Assembly: GCA_002471275.1 (NCBI GenBank)
Contig: DKPQ01000019.1
Location: forward strand, 124,001 to 188,000
Source: Flammeovirgaceae bacterium UBA7330
GTDB taxonomy: Bacteria; Bacteroidota; Bacteroidia; Cytophagales; Cyclobacteriaceae
Length of the DNA stretch: 64,000 bases
Direction: 5' to 3'
Position 1 is the first letter of the stretch. Each line of letters starts with the position of its first letter. Positions 35,659 to 44,760 of the stretch are shown piece after piece. Made by a program: the position numbers and the translations under genes. The notes under the pieces were generated by a model. That model saw only the letters and a program-made list of their open reading frames with translations, ran no database searches and had not been told where the DNA came from.

Positions 35659-36579
35659 ATGATTAAGATAAGCATTTTCATTCGCTCATTTATCGGATAT
35701 CCGATGTTGATGGTAGCAAGTATACTTTTTACTGCATGTGGGTCCGATGATCCGGGCTACGATGCAACAGGTGCTTTTGAAGCTGAAGAGACCATCATTT
35801 CAGCAGAGGTGATGGGTGTGCTGAAAGCTTTCAATGTGAAAGAAGGTCACACCCTGAAACCCGGGACTTTGCTAGGCTATATCGATACCACTTCTTTACA
35901 CCTGCAGAGAAAGCAGTTGCTAGCGCAGATAGAGGCCGTACTTAGTAGACGTCCGAATATCAATACACAATTGTTGGCTTTGAGGGAACAACTCAAGGCT
36001 GCCGAAAGGGAACAAAAGCGGGTGCAACAGCTCTTTGACGTGGAAGCGGCCACCGCCAAACAGCTGGATGATGTGAATGCCCAGGTAGCCATCGTGAAAG
36101 GAAACCTGGATGCAACCTATGCAACCTTGAGTACCACCTCAAAAAGTCTGGTGAGGGAGACTTCACCATTGGAAGCGCAGTTGGACATTATCGATGATAA
36201 GATCAACAACAGTCTGCTGCGGAGCCCAATGAGTGGAACGGTGTTATTGACCTATGCCCGGCCACATGAGATGGTCTCACCTGGAAAGCCCCTTTACAAG
36301 ATCGCTGATCTGTCAGACATTACCCTGAAGGTATATATCACTGGCAACCAATTACCCATGGTGAAGCTCAATCAGGAAGTGTCAGTGCTCACTGATGATG
36401 GAAGTGGTGGCTTCACTGAAGGAAAAGGCGTCATATACTGGATAAGCGACGAGGCTGAGTTTACGCCAAAAAGCATACAGACACAGGATGAACGGGCTGA
36501 TAAGGTCTATGCCATGAAAGTACGGGTACCCAATGATGGGACCTATAAGATCGGAATGTATGGCCAGATAAAATTTTGA
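35659..36579 (+). CDS. HlyD-family periplasmic adaptor lipoprotein
   Basis: A 306-residue membrane fusion protein. The signal ends ILFTAC (lipobox Cys), followed by a biotinyl-lipoyl half (FEAEETIISAEVMGVLKAFNVKEGHTLKPGTLLG), a coiled-coil hairpin (~60-165) and the second half (LLRSPMSGTVLLTYARPHEMV), then a beta-barrel. This is the YbhG-type adaptor that links the inner-membrane ABC permeases with TolC. It lies 4 bp after the TolC gene and 6 bp before the first ATPase. Confidence 0.93.
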   Translation: MIKISIFIRSFIGYPMLMVASILFTACGSDDPGYDATGAFEAEETIISAEVMGVLKAFNVKEGHTLKPGTLLGYIDTTSLHLQRKQLLAQIEAVLSRRPNINTQLLALREQLKAAEREQKRVQQLFDVEAATAKQLDDVNAQVAIVKGNLDATYATLSTTSKSLVRETSPLEAQLDIIDDKINNSLLRSPMSGTVLLTYARPHEMVSPGKPLYKIADLSDITLKVYITGNQLPMVKLNQEVSVLTDDGSGGFTEGKGVIYWISDEAEFTPKSIQTQDERADKVYAMKVRVPNDGTYKIGMYGQIKF

Positions 36580-36585
36580 TTCAAT

Positions 36586-37491
36586 ATGTGGGATATTTTC
36601 CTTCAATCGATCAATAAAAGCTACACCGAATCGGGTGAAAAAGCTGTCAATGATGTTTCCCTGCATGTGGAGGAAGGAAAGCTTTTTGGACTGATTGGTC
36701 CTGATGGGGCAGGGAAGACTACGCTATTCAGGATCCTGACCACCTTGATCCTGGCAGACAGTGGAACGGCCAGTGTAGGTGGTTATGATGTGGTAAAAGA
36801 CTATAAAGTGATAAGAAAATCCATTGGCTACATGCCTGGCAGATTCTCACTTTATCAGGATTTAACAGTAAAAGAGAATCTCCGGTTTTTTGCCACGCTA
36901 TTCAATACCACCATCCAGGATAATTACGGGCTCATCGAGGATATCTATAAACAAATTGAGCCATTTAATGACCGAAAGGCAGGTAAACTCTCTGGTGGAA
37001 TGAAGCAGAAACTAGCACTCTGTTGTGCATTGATCCACAGTCCGAAAGTATTGTTTCTCGATGAGCCAACAACGGGAGTCGATGCTGTATCGAGAAAGGA
37101 GTTTTGGGGTATGCTAAAGAATCTAAAATCAAAGGGAATCACCATCATGGTTTCGACTCCATATATGGATGAAGCCAGTTTATGTGAAGAGATAGCCCTG
37201 ATCCAGGAGGGCAACATCATGTCAGTGAACACTCCGGATGAGATCATCGCTCAATACCCGGACATGCTTTATGCCATTAAATCTCCGGGTATGAATCAGT
37301 TATTGCAGGAGCTAAGAAAGAGCGAACTTGTTGCAACAGCCAATTCATTTGGTGAATACCATCACATCACATTTTCCAAGCAGGGAAGTATGGAATTACT
37401 GCTTAAGTCTCTTCACCGATCCGATGTTGAAATGAAACCCATTCGTCCAACAATAGAGGACTGTTTTATCCACCTTATGACCCATGAATAG
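36586..37491 (+). CDS. ABC exporter ATPase, first half of a YbhF-like pair
   Basis: A 301-residue ATPase with Walker A GPDGAGKTT, canonical signature LSGGMKQKLALCCAL, Walker B VLFLDEPTTGVD and a Q-loop near SIGYMPGRFSLYQDL. The GPDGAGKTT and YMPGRFSLY wording is that of the N-terminal half of E. coli YbhF, which is a double ATPase. Here the halves are separate genes overlapping by 8 bp. It powers the exporter formed with the two ABC-2 permeases. Confidence 0.94.
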   Translation: MWDIFLQSINKSYTESGEKAVNDVSLHVEEGKLFGLIGPDGAGKTTLFRILTTLILADSGTASVGGYDVVKDYKVIRKSIGYMPGRFSLYQDLTVKENLRFFATLFNTTIQDNYGLIEDIYKQIEPFNDRKAGKLSGGMKQKLALCCALIHSPKVLFLDEPTTGVDAVSRKEFWGMLKNLKSKGITIMVSTPYMDEASLCEEIALIQEGNIMSVNTPDEIIAQYPDMLYAIKSPGMNQLLQELRKSELVATANSFGEYHHITFSKQGSMELLLKSLHRSDVEMKPIRPTIEDCFIHLMTHE

Positions 37492-38227
37492 CCAAAAAAT
37501 GATATCGACCCGTGATCTCACCAAGACATTTGGGGATTTCGTAGCTGTCAATAATATCACTTTTGATGTGCGTCAGGGTGAGATCTTTGGGTTTCTGGGA
37601 GCGAATGGAGCAGGTAAAACCACTGCTATGCGGATGCTCTGTGGCTTATCCATTCCAACATCCGGAGAGGCTACCATTGCCGGATACGATGTGTATAAAG
37701 AGACCGAGAAGATCAAGCAGAATATTGGTTATATGAGTCAAAAATTCTCCTTGTATGAAGACCTGACCGTGGCTGAAAATATACGGTTCTTTGGTGGAAT
37801 CTATGGCCTTAAAAATGGAGAGATTAAAGCGAGAAGCAGGGAGTTGATCAATGCCCTCGATCTAAATGACCAAAAGGATCTTTTAGTGGGTTCATTGCCC
37901 CTGGGGTGGAAACAAAAACTGGCCTTTTCAGTGGCTATTTTTCACCATCCCAAACTGGTGTTCCTCGATGAGCCCACCGGTGGGGTAGACCCGGTTACTA
38001 GAAGGCAATTCTGGGACATGATCAATCAGGCTTCAGAAGACGGTATCACCATTTTTGTAACCACCCATTACATGGATGAAGCTGAATATTGTGACCGTAT
38101 ATCCATGATGGTGGATGGATATATCCGGGCATTGGATTCGCCCGCTCAGCTCAAGAAGCAATACAACGCAGAGTCCATGGACGAGGTATTTTATGAATTA
38201 GCCAGGGGAGCAAAAAGGACCGAATAG
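37484..38227 (+). CDS. ABC exporter ATPase, second half of a YbhF-like pair
   Basis: A 247-residue ATPase with Walker A GANGAGKTT and Walker B LVFLDEPTGGVDP. Its signature is degenerate, LPLGWKQKLA instead of LSGGQ, the same deviation found in the C-terminal half of YbhF. This points to an asymmetric heterodimer in which only one composite ATP site is fully active. It starts 8 bp inside the previous gene and precedes the permeases by 8 bp. Confidence 0.94.
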   Translation: MNSQKMISTRDLTKTFGDFVAVNNITFDVRQGEIFGFLGANGAGKTTAMRMLCGLSIPTSGEATIAGYDVYKETEKIKQNIGYMSQKFSLYEDLTVAENIRFFGGIYGLKNGEIKARSRELINALDLNDQKDLLVGSLPLGWKQKLAFSVAIFHHPKLVFLDEPTGGVDPVTRRQFWDMINQASEDGITIFVTTHYMDEAEYCDRISMMVDGYIRALDSPAQLKKQYNAESMDEVFYELARGAKRTE

Positions 38228-38235
38228 TTAATCAG

Positions 38236-39342
38236 ATGAAGCAGCTTTTAGCATTTATACATAAAGAGTTTTTGCATGTCTTCCGAGACCCGAAGACCAT
38301 GTTGCTGCTCTTTGGTCTACCCATTGCACAGATCCTTTTGTTTGGGTTTGCTCTGTCCAATGAGATCAATCATTCCAATGTCATTGTCATAGATTATGCT
38401 AAAGACGTTGCGTCGAGAAGTATCATCGAAAAGGTGAGAGCCAGTGAAAATTTTGATCTTTACGATGTCCTGGATGATCATCACATGATAGAAGAAGTAT
38501 TCAAACGAGGTGAGACAAAGATGGCCATCGTATTCCCCTCCAATTTCAATGAAGACCTTGTACACGGTGGATATACAGAGGTCCAGCTCATCACTGATGC
38601 AAGTGATCCCAACACAGCAACTACCCTGGTCAACTACTTCAATATGCTGCTGCTGGGATATCAATCGGAAATGTATCAGGATCAGCAAATGCCTATGAAT
38701 ATACAGTTGAGTCTTCGCAATATCTACAATCCGGAATTAGAGGGCACGACCAACTTTGTGCCGGGGGTCATGGCCCTTGTGTTGTTGTTGGTTTGCGTTT
38801 TGATGACCTCAGTGGCCATTGTAAAAGAAAAGGAGCTGGGGACCATGGAAATATTGCTGGTATCTCCGTTTAATCCTTTCATGGTGATCATTTCAAAAGT
38901 GATCCCATATCTGTTTCTTTCAATTGTCAATCTGATTGTGATCCTGGCGCTAAGCGTCTTTGTGCTGAATCTGGAAATTGCAGGCAGCATCATACTTCTT
39001 TTTGGAGTGAGTATTCTTTTGATCCTGGCTGCGCTTTCACTTGGAATTCTCATCTCAAATGTTACAAACAATCAGCAAACCGCCATGTTGATCTCCTTGA
39101 TGGGCATGCTGCTCCCTACTTTGATGTTTACAGGGTTCATGTTTCCCATTGAAAACATGCCAAAGTTCCTGCAGGTGATTTCCAACATCATTCCAAGTAC
39201 GTGGTACTACATCATTGTGAAAAATGTGATGATCAAAGGGTTAGGTTTTGAATCCATCTGGAAAGAATCATTGATCCTGGCAGGGATGACCACGTTTCTA
39301 CTGCTTGTGAGTATCAAAAAATTTAAAATCAGGTTGTCATGA
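38236..39342 (+). CDS. ABC-2 type permease (YbhS-like)
   Basis: A 368-residue permease with one N-terminal helix (~25-42, TMLLLFGLPIAQILLFGFAL), a ~130-residue periplasmic domain, and five helices from ~175 onwards (FVPGVMALVLLLVCVLMTSV to the last helix). The motif REKELGTMEILLVSPF-like segment (VKEKELGTMEILLVSPFNP) is diagnostic of the ABC2_membrane_3 family. It overlaps the next permease by 4 bp, and the two probably form the heterodimeric channel. Confidence 0.93.
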   Translation: MKQLLAFIHKEFLHVFRDPKTMLLLFGLPIAQILLFGFALSNEINHSNVIVIDYAKDVASRSIIEKVRASENFDLYDVLDDHHMIEEVFKRGETKMAIVFPSNFNEDLVHGGYTEVQLITDASDPNTATTLVNYFNMLLLGYQSEMYQDQQMPMNIQLSLRNIYNPELEGTTNFVPGVMALVLLLVCVLMTSVAIVKEKELGTMEILLVSPFNPFMVIISKVIPYLFLSIVNLIVILALSVFVLNLEIAGSIILLFGVSILLILAALSLGILISNVTNNQQTAMLISLMGMLLPTLMFTGFMFPIENMPKFLQVISNIIPSTWYYIIVKNVMIKGLGFESIWKESLILAGMTTFLLLVSIKKFKIRLS

Positions 39343-40451
39343 GCACGCTGAAATATTTACTTCAAAAGGAATTCCGACAGATCTTCAGAAACCCTACAAT
39401 TCTGAGGATGATTCTGATAGTTCCTGTGGTTCAGCTGATCATCCTGCCACTGGCTGCTGATTTTGAGATTAAAAACATCAATATCAGCATAGTCGACAAT
39501 GATCGGTCTGTGGTGGCGCATGACCTGATCGAAGAAATCAAATCCTCCGGTTATTTCAAGCTGGTCAATTACACCCATGATTATCAGGTAGCTTTTTCCG
39601 ATATAGAATCTGATGAGACAGACATTGTTTTGGAGATTCCCGATGGCCTGGAAAGTGACCTGATCAGGGAGCAAAAAGGATCATTGTTCATCGCTGTCAA
39701 TGCCATCAATGGAACAAAAGCTTATGTGGGAGGTGCCTATCTGACCCGGATAATTACCGGATTCAATCAGGACATCCGTGCAGAATTAAATCCCGGAAAC
39801 AATGGTGCTTCTATCGGAGTGGCTGTCATCAACTGGTTTAATCCGTTGCTGAATTATCAGTTTTTCATGGTACCCGGAATCCTGGTGGTTTTGGTCACGA
39901 TGGTTGCAGGATATATGACCGCTTTAAACATCGTCAAAGAGAAAGAAGTGGGGACCATCGAGCAGATCAATGTTACACCCATCAGGAAGACCCATTTTAT
40001 TTTAGGAAAACTTATCCCTTTCTGGGTGCTGGGTGTTTTTGTTTTTACACTGGGTATGTTCGTTGTGGCCAGGATAATTTATGGCATTGTTCCTCTGGGA
40101 AGTGTCTTCCTGCTCTATGGCTATCTGGCCCTGTACCTGGTGGCCATTCTGGGTGTCGGTCTGTTGATCAGCACTTATAGCAATACACAGCAGCAAGCCA
40201 TGTCATTGTCATTTTTTATGATGATGATATTCATTCTGATGAGTGGTCTGTTTACGTCCATAGAAAGCATGCCACGATGGGCGCAATGGATCGCAGCCCT
40301 TAATCCGGTCACGTATTTTGTGCAGGTCATGCGAATGATCGTGATGAAAGGCAGTGAATTTGAACACATTACCAGACACTTCGTGATAATGGCTGGTTTT
40401 GCTTTTGTATTCAATGTCTGGGCGATTATCAACTATAAGAAAACCAGCTAA
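39339..40451 (+). CDS. ABC-2 type permease (YbhR-like)
   Basis: A 370-residue permease, paralogous to the preceding one: N-terminal helix (~20-38), periplasmic domain, and five C-terminal helices with VKEKEVGTIEQINVTPI replacing the partner's equivalent motif. The end YFVQVMRMIVMKGSEFEHI is typical of the family. It is the last gene of the TetR-TolC-HlyD-ABC operon. Homologous E. coli and Bacteroidota systems export drugs or cations; this one's substrate is unknown. Confidence 0.93.
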   Translation: MSTLKYLLQKEFRQIFRNPTILRMILIVPVVQLIILPLAADFEIKNINISIVDNDRSVVAHDLIEEIKSSGYFKLVNYTHDYQVAFSDIESDETDIVLEIPDGLESDLIREQKGSLFIAVNAINGTKAYVGGAYLTRIITGFNQDIRAELNPGNNGASIGVAVINWFNPLLNYQFFMVPGILVVLVTMVAGYMTALNIVKEKEVGTIEQINVTPIRKTHFILGKLIPFWVLGVFVFTLGMFVVARIIYGIVPLGSVFLLYGYLALYLVAILGVGLLISTYSNTQQQAMSLSFFMMMIFILMSGLFTSIESMPRWAQWIAALNPVTYFVQVMRMIVMKGSEFEHITRHFVIMAGFAFVFNVWAIINYKKTS

Positions 40452-40539
40452 TCTCACACACCAATTTTAGACACTTGTTCTTCTATTTTAAAAATTCAGT
40501 TACTTTAAGGGCTGTTAACTGCATTTTTGTCCCTATTCT

Positions 40540-41631
40540 ATGTTTTTCACTCCCAAAGCTAAAAGGAATATTGGTCGGATTCTGCCATTTGGGATCATTT
40601 GGATGGTGCTTGGCTGGATATTTATCATCATTGAAATAGCAGCAGTAGGAGAGACGGACCATGTTCAGGAAACTGCCATTAAACTGACCGTACCCATCTT
40701 TATTTATGCAAGTATTGCAGTGGGCATTGTAGGCTGTATTGTGGGTGCCATCGAAGTGATCTTTCTAAGTGCCGTTTTTTCTAAATATAGCTTCATGGTG
40801 AAGATCATAGCCAAGCTGATCATTTATTCGGTCATCATGTTTTTTATCATCCTGATTACATTTCCAATAGCGGCCAGCATGGAGTTAAACACTTCAGTCC
40901 TTGATCCAAGGGTATGGGAGAAATACGTTAAATACCTCTACAGTATCACCTATTTGAGTACCAACCTTCAATTATCGGTTTCTTTGATTGCCGCATTGTT
41001 TTATTCGGAAATCAGTGATAAAGTGGGACAGCGCGTACTCTTAAACTTCTTTGTGGGGAAATATCACCAACCAAAATATGAAACGCGAATATTCATGTTT
41101 GCGGACATGAAATCTTCGACAACAATTGCTGAGAAATTGGGTCATGTTCGTTATTTTGAATTGCTCAATGAATATTACAATGATTTTTCAGATCCTGTTA
41201 TTAATACTTTAGGTGAGGTATATCAATATATTGGAGATGAAATAGTTATATCATGGACAATTGAGAAAGGATTAAAAGACGATAATTGTCTTAAATGCTT
41301 CAAAGCCGTAAAAGATCAATTAAAAAGCAGGTCCGAATGGTACTTGAGGGAGTTTGGTATTCAGCCTGATTTCAAAGCGGGTATCCATGTGGGAGAGGTA
41401 ACCACGGGGGAAATCGGTTCCTTGAAAAAAGAGATCATTTTCACTGGAGATGTCCTGAACACAACTGCCCGAATTCAGGCTTTATGTGGTGAGTTGAATG
41501 AAGACCTCATCATTTCCGAAGACCTGATGAATCATTTCTCACAAAGAGAACACATTTCATTCCGACCATTAGGAACATTTCAGTTGAAAGGAAAAGAAAC
41601 CAATACCAATTTGTTTACAGTTGCTCATTGA
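40540..41631 (+). CDS. membrane class III adenylate/guanylate cyclase
   Basis: A 363-residue protein with four N-terminal membrane segments (~15-35, 50-75, 88-110, 138-156) and a class III cyclase domain from ~183. Metal-binding aspartates D189 (IFMFADMKSS) and D233 (YQYIGDEIVISW) and the transition-state residues N307 and R311 (GDVLNTTARIQ) are all present, so it should be active. Substrate choice (ATP or GTP) cannot be fixed by eye. Membrane-helix cyclases are scattered in Bacteroidota, where cAMP signalling is little understood. The FG-GAP lipoprotein follows after 22 bp. Confidence 0.92.
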   Translation: MFFTPKAKRNIGRILPFGIIWMVLGWIFIIIEIAAVGETDHVQETAIKLTVPIFIYASIAVGIVGCIVGAIEVIFLSAVFSKYSFMVKIIAKLIIYSVIMFFIILITFPIAASMELNTSVLDPRVWEKYVKYLYSITYLSTNLQLSVSLIAALFYSEISDKVGQRVLLNFFVGKYHQPKYETRIFMFADMKSSTTIAEKLGHVRYFELLNEYYNDFSDPVINTLGEVYQYIGDEIVISWTIEKGLKDDNCLKCFKAVKDQLKSRSEWYLREFGIQPDFKAGIHVGEVTTGEIGSLKKEIIFTGDVLNTTARIQALCGELNEDLIISEDLMNHFSQREHISFRPLGTFQLKGKETNTNLFTVAH

Positions 41632-41653
41632 TGTGTTTCGTTAATTTTAGTAT

Positions 41654-43174
41654 ATGATGCGCTTTTTGTTTCTGCTGCTTCTGGCTTCAATGGTTTGGCA
41701 ATGTCAAAGAAAGGATAGTACATCAGAGTCTGTGTCCGGTACCGATATTGAAAATGGCGAGGCTTTGGCCAGGCAATATTGCGCGTCATGTCATTTATTT
41801 CCCGCACCGGACCTACTGGATAAGGCAACATGGACAGAGAAAGTATTGCCAAATATGGCTGCCAGGCTGGGTTTTCGAACAAAGGGATATCATCCTTTTG
41901 AAGGCGTTGATTCTACTGAAATCTCAGATCTGAAACGGCTCAACATATATCCTGAGATGTCAGCAATAAGTGAAGAAACATACAGGCAAATTGTCACTTA
42001 TTATCAACGTTCCGCACTCGAAAGTCTACCCGCTCAAAGGAGAGAATCAACCATAGCTTCAAAAGTATCACCTTTTAACATTGACCTGATTAAAATCGGA
42101 AAGAAGAAGGTGCCACAGGTTACACTACTCGAGTATGAACCTATTCAGGGAATATTATTTATAGGAGATCACCTGCAGCTATACGGTATGGATAGAAATG
42201 AAAAAATGATCGGTAGCTGGCAAACACAATCCCCATCTGTCGACATTGAAATAACCAATGAGGGGATTATGGTACTCAGCATCGGCAAGTTTGAACCCTC
42301 GGAGCATAAGGATGGTGTCTTTTTTCCTTTGACACTCAGAGGTAATCAACCTGCAGAAAATTATGTGATTCCGGATCTTCAACGTCCCGTACAGTTTACT
42401 ATTGGTGACCTGAATGGTGATAAACTGGACGATTTGGTCATCTGTAGCTTTGGCAATCACGAGGGGCAACTTGCCTGGTATGACCACTTTGACCAAAGTA
42501 GTACATCCGTCTTATCCACACTTCCCGGAGCCAGAAAAGCTGAAATTGTTGATTTAAATAAGGACGGAAAGAATGACGTTGTCGCCCTAATCACACAGGC
42601 CTGGGAAAAGCTGGTGGTCTATAACAATACAGGTGATGGACAGTTTGAAGAAACTACTTTAATATCGCTTCCAGCAGTTTATGGGTCGAGTTACTTTGAA
42701 CTGGCAGATTTCAATGGTGATGGGCATCCGGATATACTGATGACAAATGGTGATAACTGGGACTATTCGAATGTGCCCAAACCTTATCATGGAGTGCGGA
42801 TCTATCTCAACGACGGCGAGAATCATTTCTCAGAATCTTATTTCTTCCCGCTTTATGGTTGTAATGAAGCCAGGGCCATCGATTTTGACCAGGATGGTGA
42901 CCTGGACATTGCAGCCATCGCCTTTTATAGCGAGCAACCAACAGAAGGGTTCGTCTATCTGGAGAATGATGGCCAGATGAACTTCACAGCGTACTTCATC
43001 AATGAGACAGCCTGTGGTAAATGGCTGACGATGGATATCGGAGATTTCAATAAAGACGGATACCAGGACATATTCCTCGGGTCTTACTTCCACAATACCA
43101 ATGAGCTGGTGAAGCTGATGTCTGCAGGAATAGAAGTTTTTCCGGAGGTGCTATTGCTGACTTATAAAAAATGA
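41654..43174 (+). CDS. lipoprotein with CxxCH motif and FG-GAP/VCBS propeller
   Basis: A 506-residue lipoprotein (lipobox Cys 17 in MVWQC). CASCH at residues 43-47 is a covalent heme c motif in a short cytochrome-like segment (EALARQYCASCHLFPAPDLL). From ~250 there are FG-GAP/VCBS repeats with Ca-binding DLNGDKLDD, DLNKDGKND, DFNGDGHPD, DFDQDGDLD and DFNKDGYQD loops, forming a beta-propeller. The combination suggests an electron-transfer or glycan-binding redox protein at the outer surface. A long hairpin repeat follows the stop. Confidence 0.9.
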   Translation: MMRFLFLLLLASMVWQCQRKDSTSESVSGTDIENGEALARQYCASCHLFPAPDLLDKATWTEKVLPNMAARLGFRTKGYHPFEGVDSTEISDLKRLNIYPEMSAISEETYRQIVTYYQRSALESLPAQRRESTIASKVSPFNIDLIKIGKKKVPQVTLLEYEPIQGILFIGDHLQLYGMDRNEKMIGSWQTQSPSVDIEITNEGIMVLSIGKFEPSEHKDGVFFPLTLRGNQPAENYVIPDLQRPVQFTIGDLNGDKLDDLVICSFGNHEGQLAWYDHFDQSSTSVLSTLPGARKAEIVDLNKDGKNDVVALITQAWEKLVVYNNTGDGQFEETTLISLPAVYGSSYFELADFNGDGHPDILMTNGDNWDYSNVPKPYHGVRIYLNDGENHFSESYFFPLYGCNEARAIDFDQDGDLDIAAIAFYSEQPTEGFVYLENDGQMNFTAYFINETACGKWLTMDIGDFNKDGYQDIFLGSYFHNTNELVKLMSAGIEVFPEVLLLTYKK

Positions 43175-43177
43175 TCG

Positions 43178-43256
43178 GATGATCAGATATTCCGACGTTC
43201 CGACACTCTGACCGTAAATAGTCTGAATCATCGGAACGTCCGAACATCAGAATGTC
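43178..43256. repeat. long imperfect palindromic intergenic element
   Basis: The left arm (43178-43212) and the right arm (43221-43256) are imperfect reverse complements, centred on an 8-nt loop (CGTAAATA). The best-matched core is GACGTTCCGA on one side and TCGGAACGTC on the other. It fills the space between two converging genes, so it may be a bidirectional terminator or a REP/BIME-like mobile palindrome. Confidence 0.7.
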
Positions 43257-43260
43257 CTTA

Positions 43261-43944
43261 TCAAATAGGCTCTAACCAAATATTCCTGAATTGAATCCTT
43301 GATCCCTCAGCCTGTAGACCAATACTGCCTTTGGTCACTGAGCAATTGGTTGCTACGTTTTGTAACAAGCCATTCACTCTCAACTCAATTGTATCACCCT
43401 TACAGGTAATATCATAGCTGTTCCACTCACTACCGGCTGGTTTCTCATTGCTTGGGTGAAGCTTGGCAATTAAAGGTCTCACATCTGGAGTAGAGGTGCA
43501 GGTACTATCCTGGATGGTAGCCGTAAGACCCACACCACTCACGATAAAATCTCCGGCATTTTCGTATTTAAGCTGGCCCTGAAAGTGATTTGGTATAGCA
43601 GCATCTTCACCGGAGGTATGGAGGTAGATGCCACTGTTGGTGGGCTCATCAGGGTATCTCCATTCTACGTGAAGACGATAGTTTGAGTATTCTTTGATGG
43701 TCCGGAGGTGACCCATGGGCTTTCCTACAGTTTCAATCATACCATCATTCACATAAAAGAACTGCTCAGGGGTGATGCTGTCATTTTCGATATAAATTTT
43801 CCATCCATCAAGGTTTTTTCCATTGAAGAGTATTTCTCTTTTGGAAGATTCATTCGATTCTGAAGATGATTTTTTGTCTGTAGAGCATGAAGAAAATGCC
43901 AGGATTGTTACCAGGACTAAAAAAGCTAGGTTTTGAAGTTTCAT
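43261..43944 (-). CDS. DUF1080 (3-keto-disaccharide hydrolase) lipoprotein, copy 1
   Basis: A 227-residue lipoprotein (lipobox Cys 20 in AFSSC) with the DUF1080 concanavalin-like fold: LFNGKNLDGWKIY opening, VEWRYPDEPTNSGIYLHTSGE in the middle and GSIGLQAEGSRIQFRNIWLEPI at the end. DUF1080 proteins include 3-keto-glycoside hydrolases that act after C3 oxidation of glycosides. The leader holds the same C-rich 13-mer as the RraA-like gene. It diverges from the second DUF1080 gene. Confidence 0.92.
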   Translation of the reverse strand: MKLQNLAFLVLVTILAFSSCSTDKKSSSESNESSKREILFNGKNLDGWKIYIENDSITPEQFFYVNDGMIETVGKPMGHLRTIKEYSNYRLHVEWRYPDEPTNSGIYLHTSGEDAAIPNHFQGQLKYENAGDFIVSGVGLTATIQDSTCTSTPDVRPLIAKLHPSNEKPAGSEWNSYDITCKGDTIELRVNGLLQNVATNCSVTKGSIGLQAEGSRIQFRNIWLEPI

Positions 43945-43948
43945 TTTA

Positions 43949-43961
43949 GGGTTAGGGTTAA
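43949..43961 (-). promoter_or_regulatory. C-rich leader motif before DUF1080 copy 1
   Basis: Read on the minus strand this is TTAACCCTAACCC, 4 nt before the ATG at 43944. It is identical in sequence and spacing to 4180-4192. Confidence 0.4.
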
Positions 43962-44002
43962 GTCGTTTAAATGAGAAATTTAGTAAATATAAATGGGATT
44001 CA

Positions 44003-44010
44003 TATCTTTG
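44003..44010 (+). promoter_or_regulatory. TAnnTTTG -7 box before DUF1080 copy 2
   Basis: TATCTTTG matches the Bacteroidota -7 consensus and lies 34 nt before the ATG at 44045. A weak TTAG about 20 nt upstream could be the -33 element. It drives the DUF1080-heparinase pair. Confidence 0.5.
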
Positions 44011-44044
44011 GTAGCAACACCAGATTCAAAAACAGCATCTACCC

Positions 44045-44749
44045 ATGACCCAATCGAAACTTCTTAAAGTCCTTGCCTGGATAGTGATATTATCTATGAG
44101 CGGGTGTAATCAGTCTTCAAATTCTTCTGGACGGGAATCCTCTGACTGGATTTCTCTTTTTGATGGAAAAACACTTAATGGCTGGGAACAAAAGAACGGA
44201 ACGGCAACCTATGAAGTCATTGACGGAACCATAGTAGGTACCACTTCAGATGGAAGTCCCAATTCCTTCCTGTGTTCTAAAAAACCTTATGACGACTTTG
44301 AGCTCACCTTTGAAGTGAAAGTGGATCCCGAATTGAATTCAGGGGTTCAGATCAGGTCGATGACCAGGCAAGAGTCTGTAGGTGAAGGACGAAATCAATT
44401 AGCTGGTCGTGTAATAGGTCCACAGGTTGAAATAGCTTATGGTGACGAAAATGGAGGCTTGGCAGGCTTTATCTGGCGTGAGGCTACGGGTGATGGATGG
44501 ATGACTTCTAATGAAGAACCTGTGAAGCATCAATTTTTTAAGAAGGACGCGTGGAACGCATATCGGATTCTGGCTAAAGGGGCAACCGTCACTACCTGGG
44601 TAAATGGCAACCAGGTGGAAAATGTGACGGATGCCGGAACATATAATAAGTTTCCCAGCGGCTTTATTGGGCTGCAGGTACATGGCATCAAAACCGGCAC
44701 AGGACCCTATCAGGTAGCCTGGAGAAATATTAAAATCAGAGAACTTTGA
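44045..44749 (+). CDS. DUF1080 lipoprotein, copy 2
   Basis: A 234-residue lipoprotein (lipobox Cys in LSMSGC). DUF1080 features: WISLFDGKTLNGWEQKNGTATYEV opening, FEVKVDPELNSGVQIRSMT, and GFIGLQVHGIKTGTGPYQVAWRNIKIREL end. It shares the fold with copy 1 but is clearly divergent, so the two probably act on different glycosides. The heparinase-type gene begins 11 bp downstream. A C3-oxidised sugar as substrate is inferred from characterised family members. Confidence 0.92.
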   Translation: MTQSKLLKVLAWIVILSMSGCNQSSNSSGRESSDWISLFDGKTLNGWEQKNGTATYEVIDGTIVGTTSDGSPNSFLCSKKPYDDFELTFEVKVDPELNSGVQIRSMTRQESVGEGRNQLAGRVIGPQVEIAYGDENGGLAGFIWREATGDGWMTSNEEPVKHQFFKKDAWNAYRILAKGATVTTWVNGNQVENVTDAGTYNKFPSGFIGLQVHGIKTGTGPYQVAWRNIKIREL

Positions 44750-44760
44750 ATAACACATTG

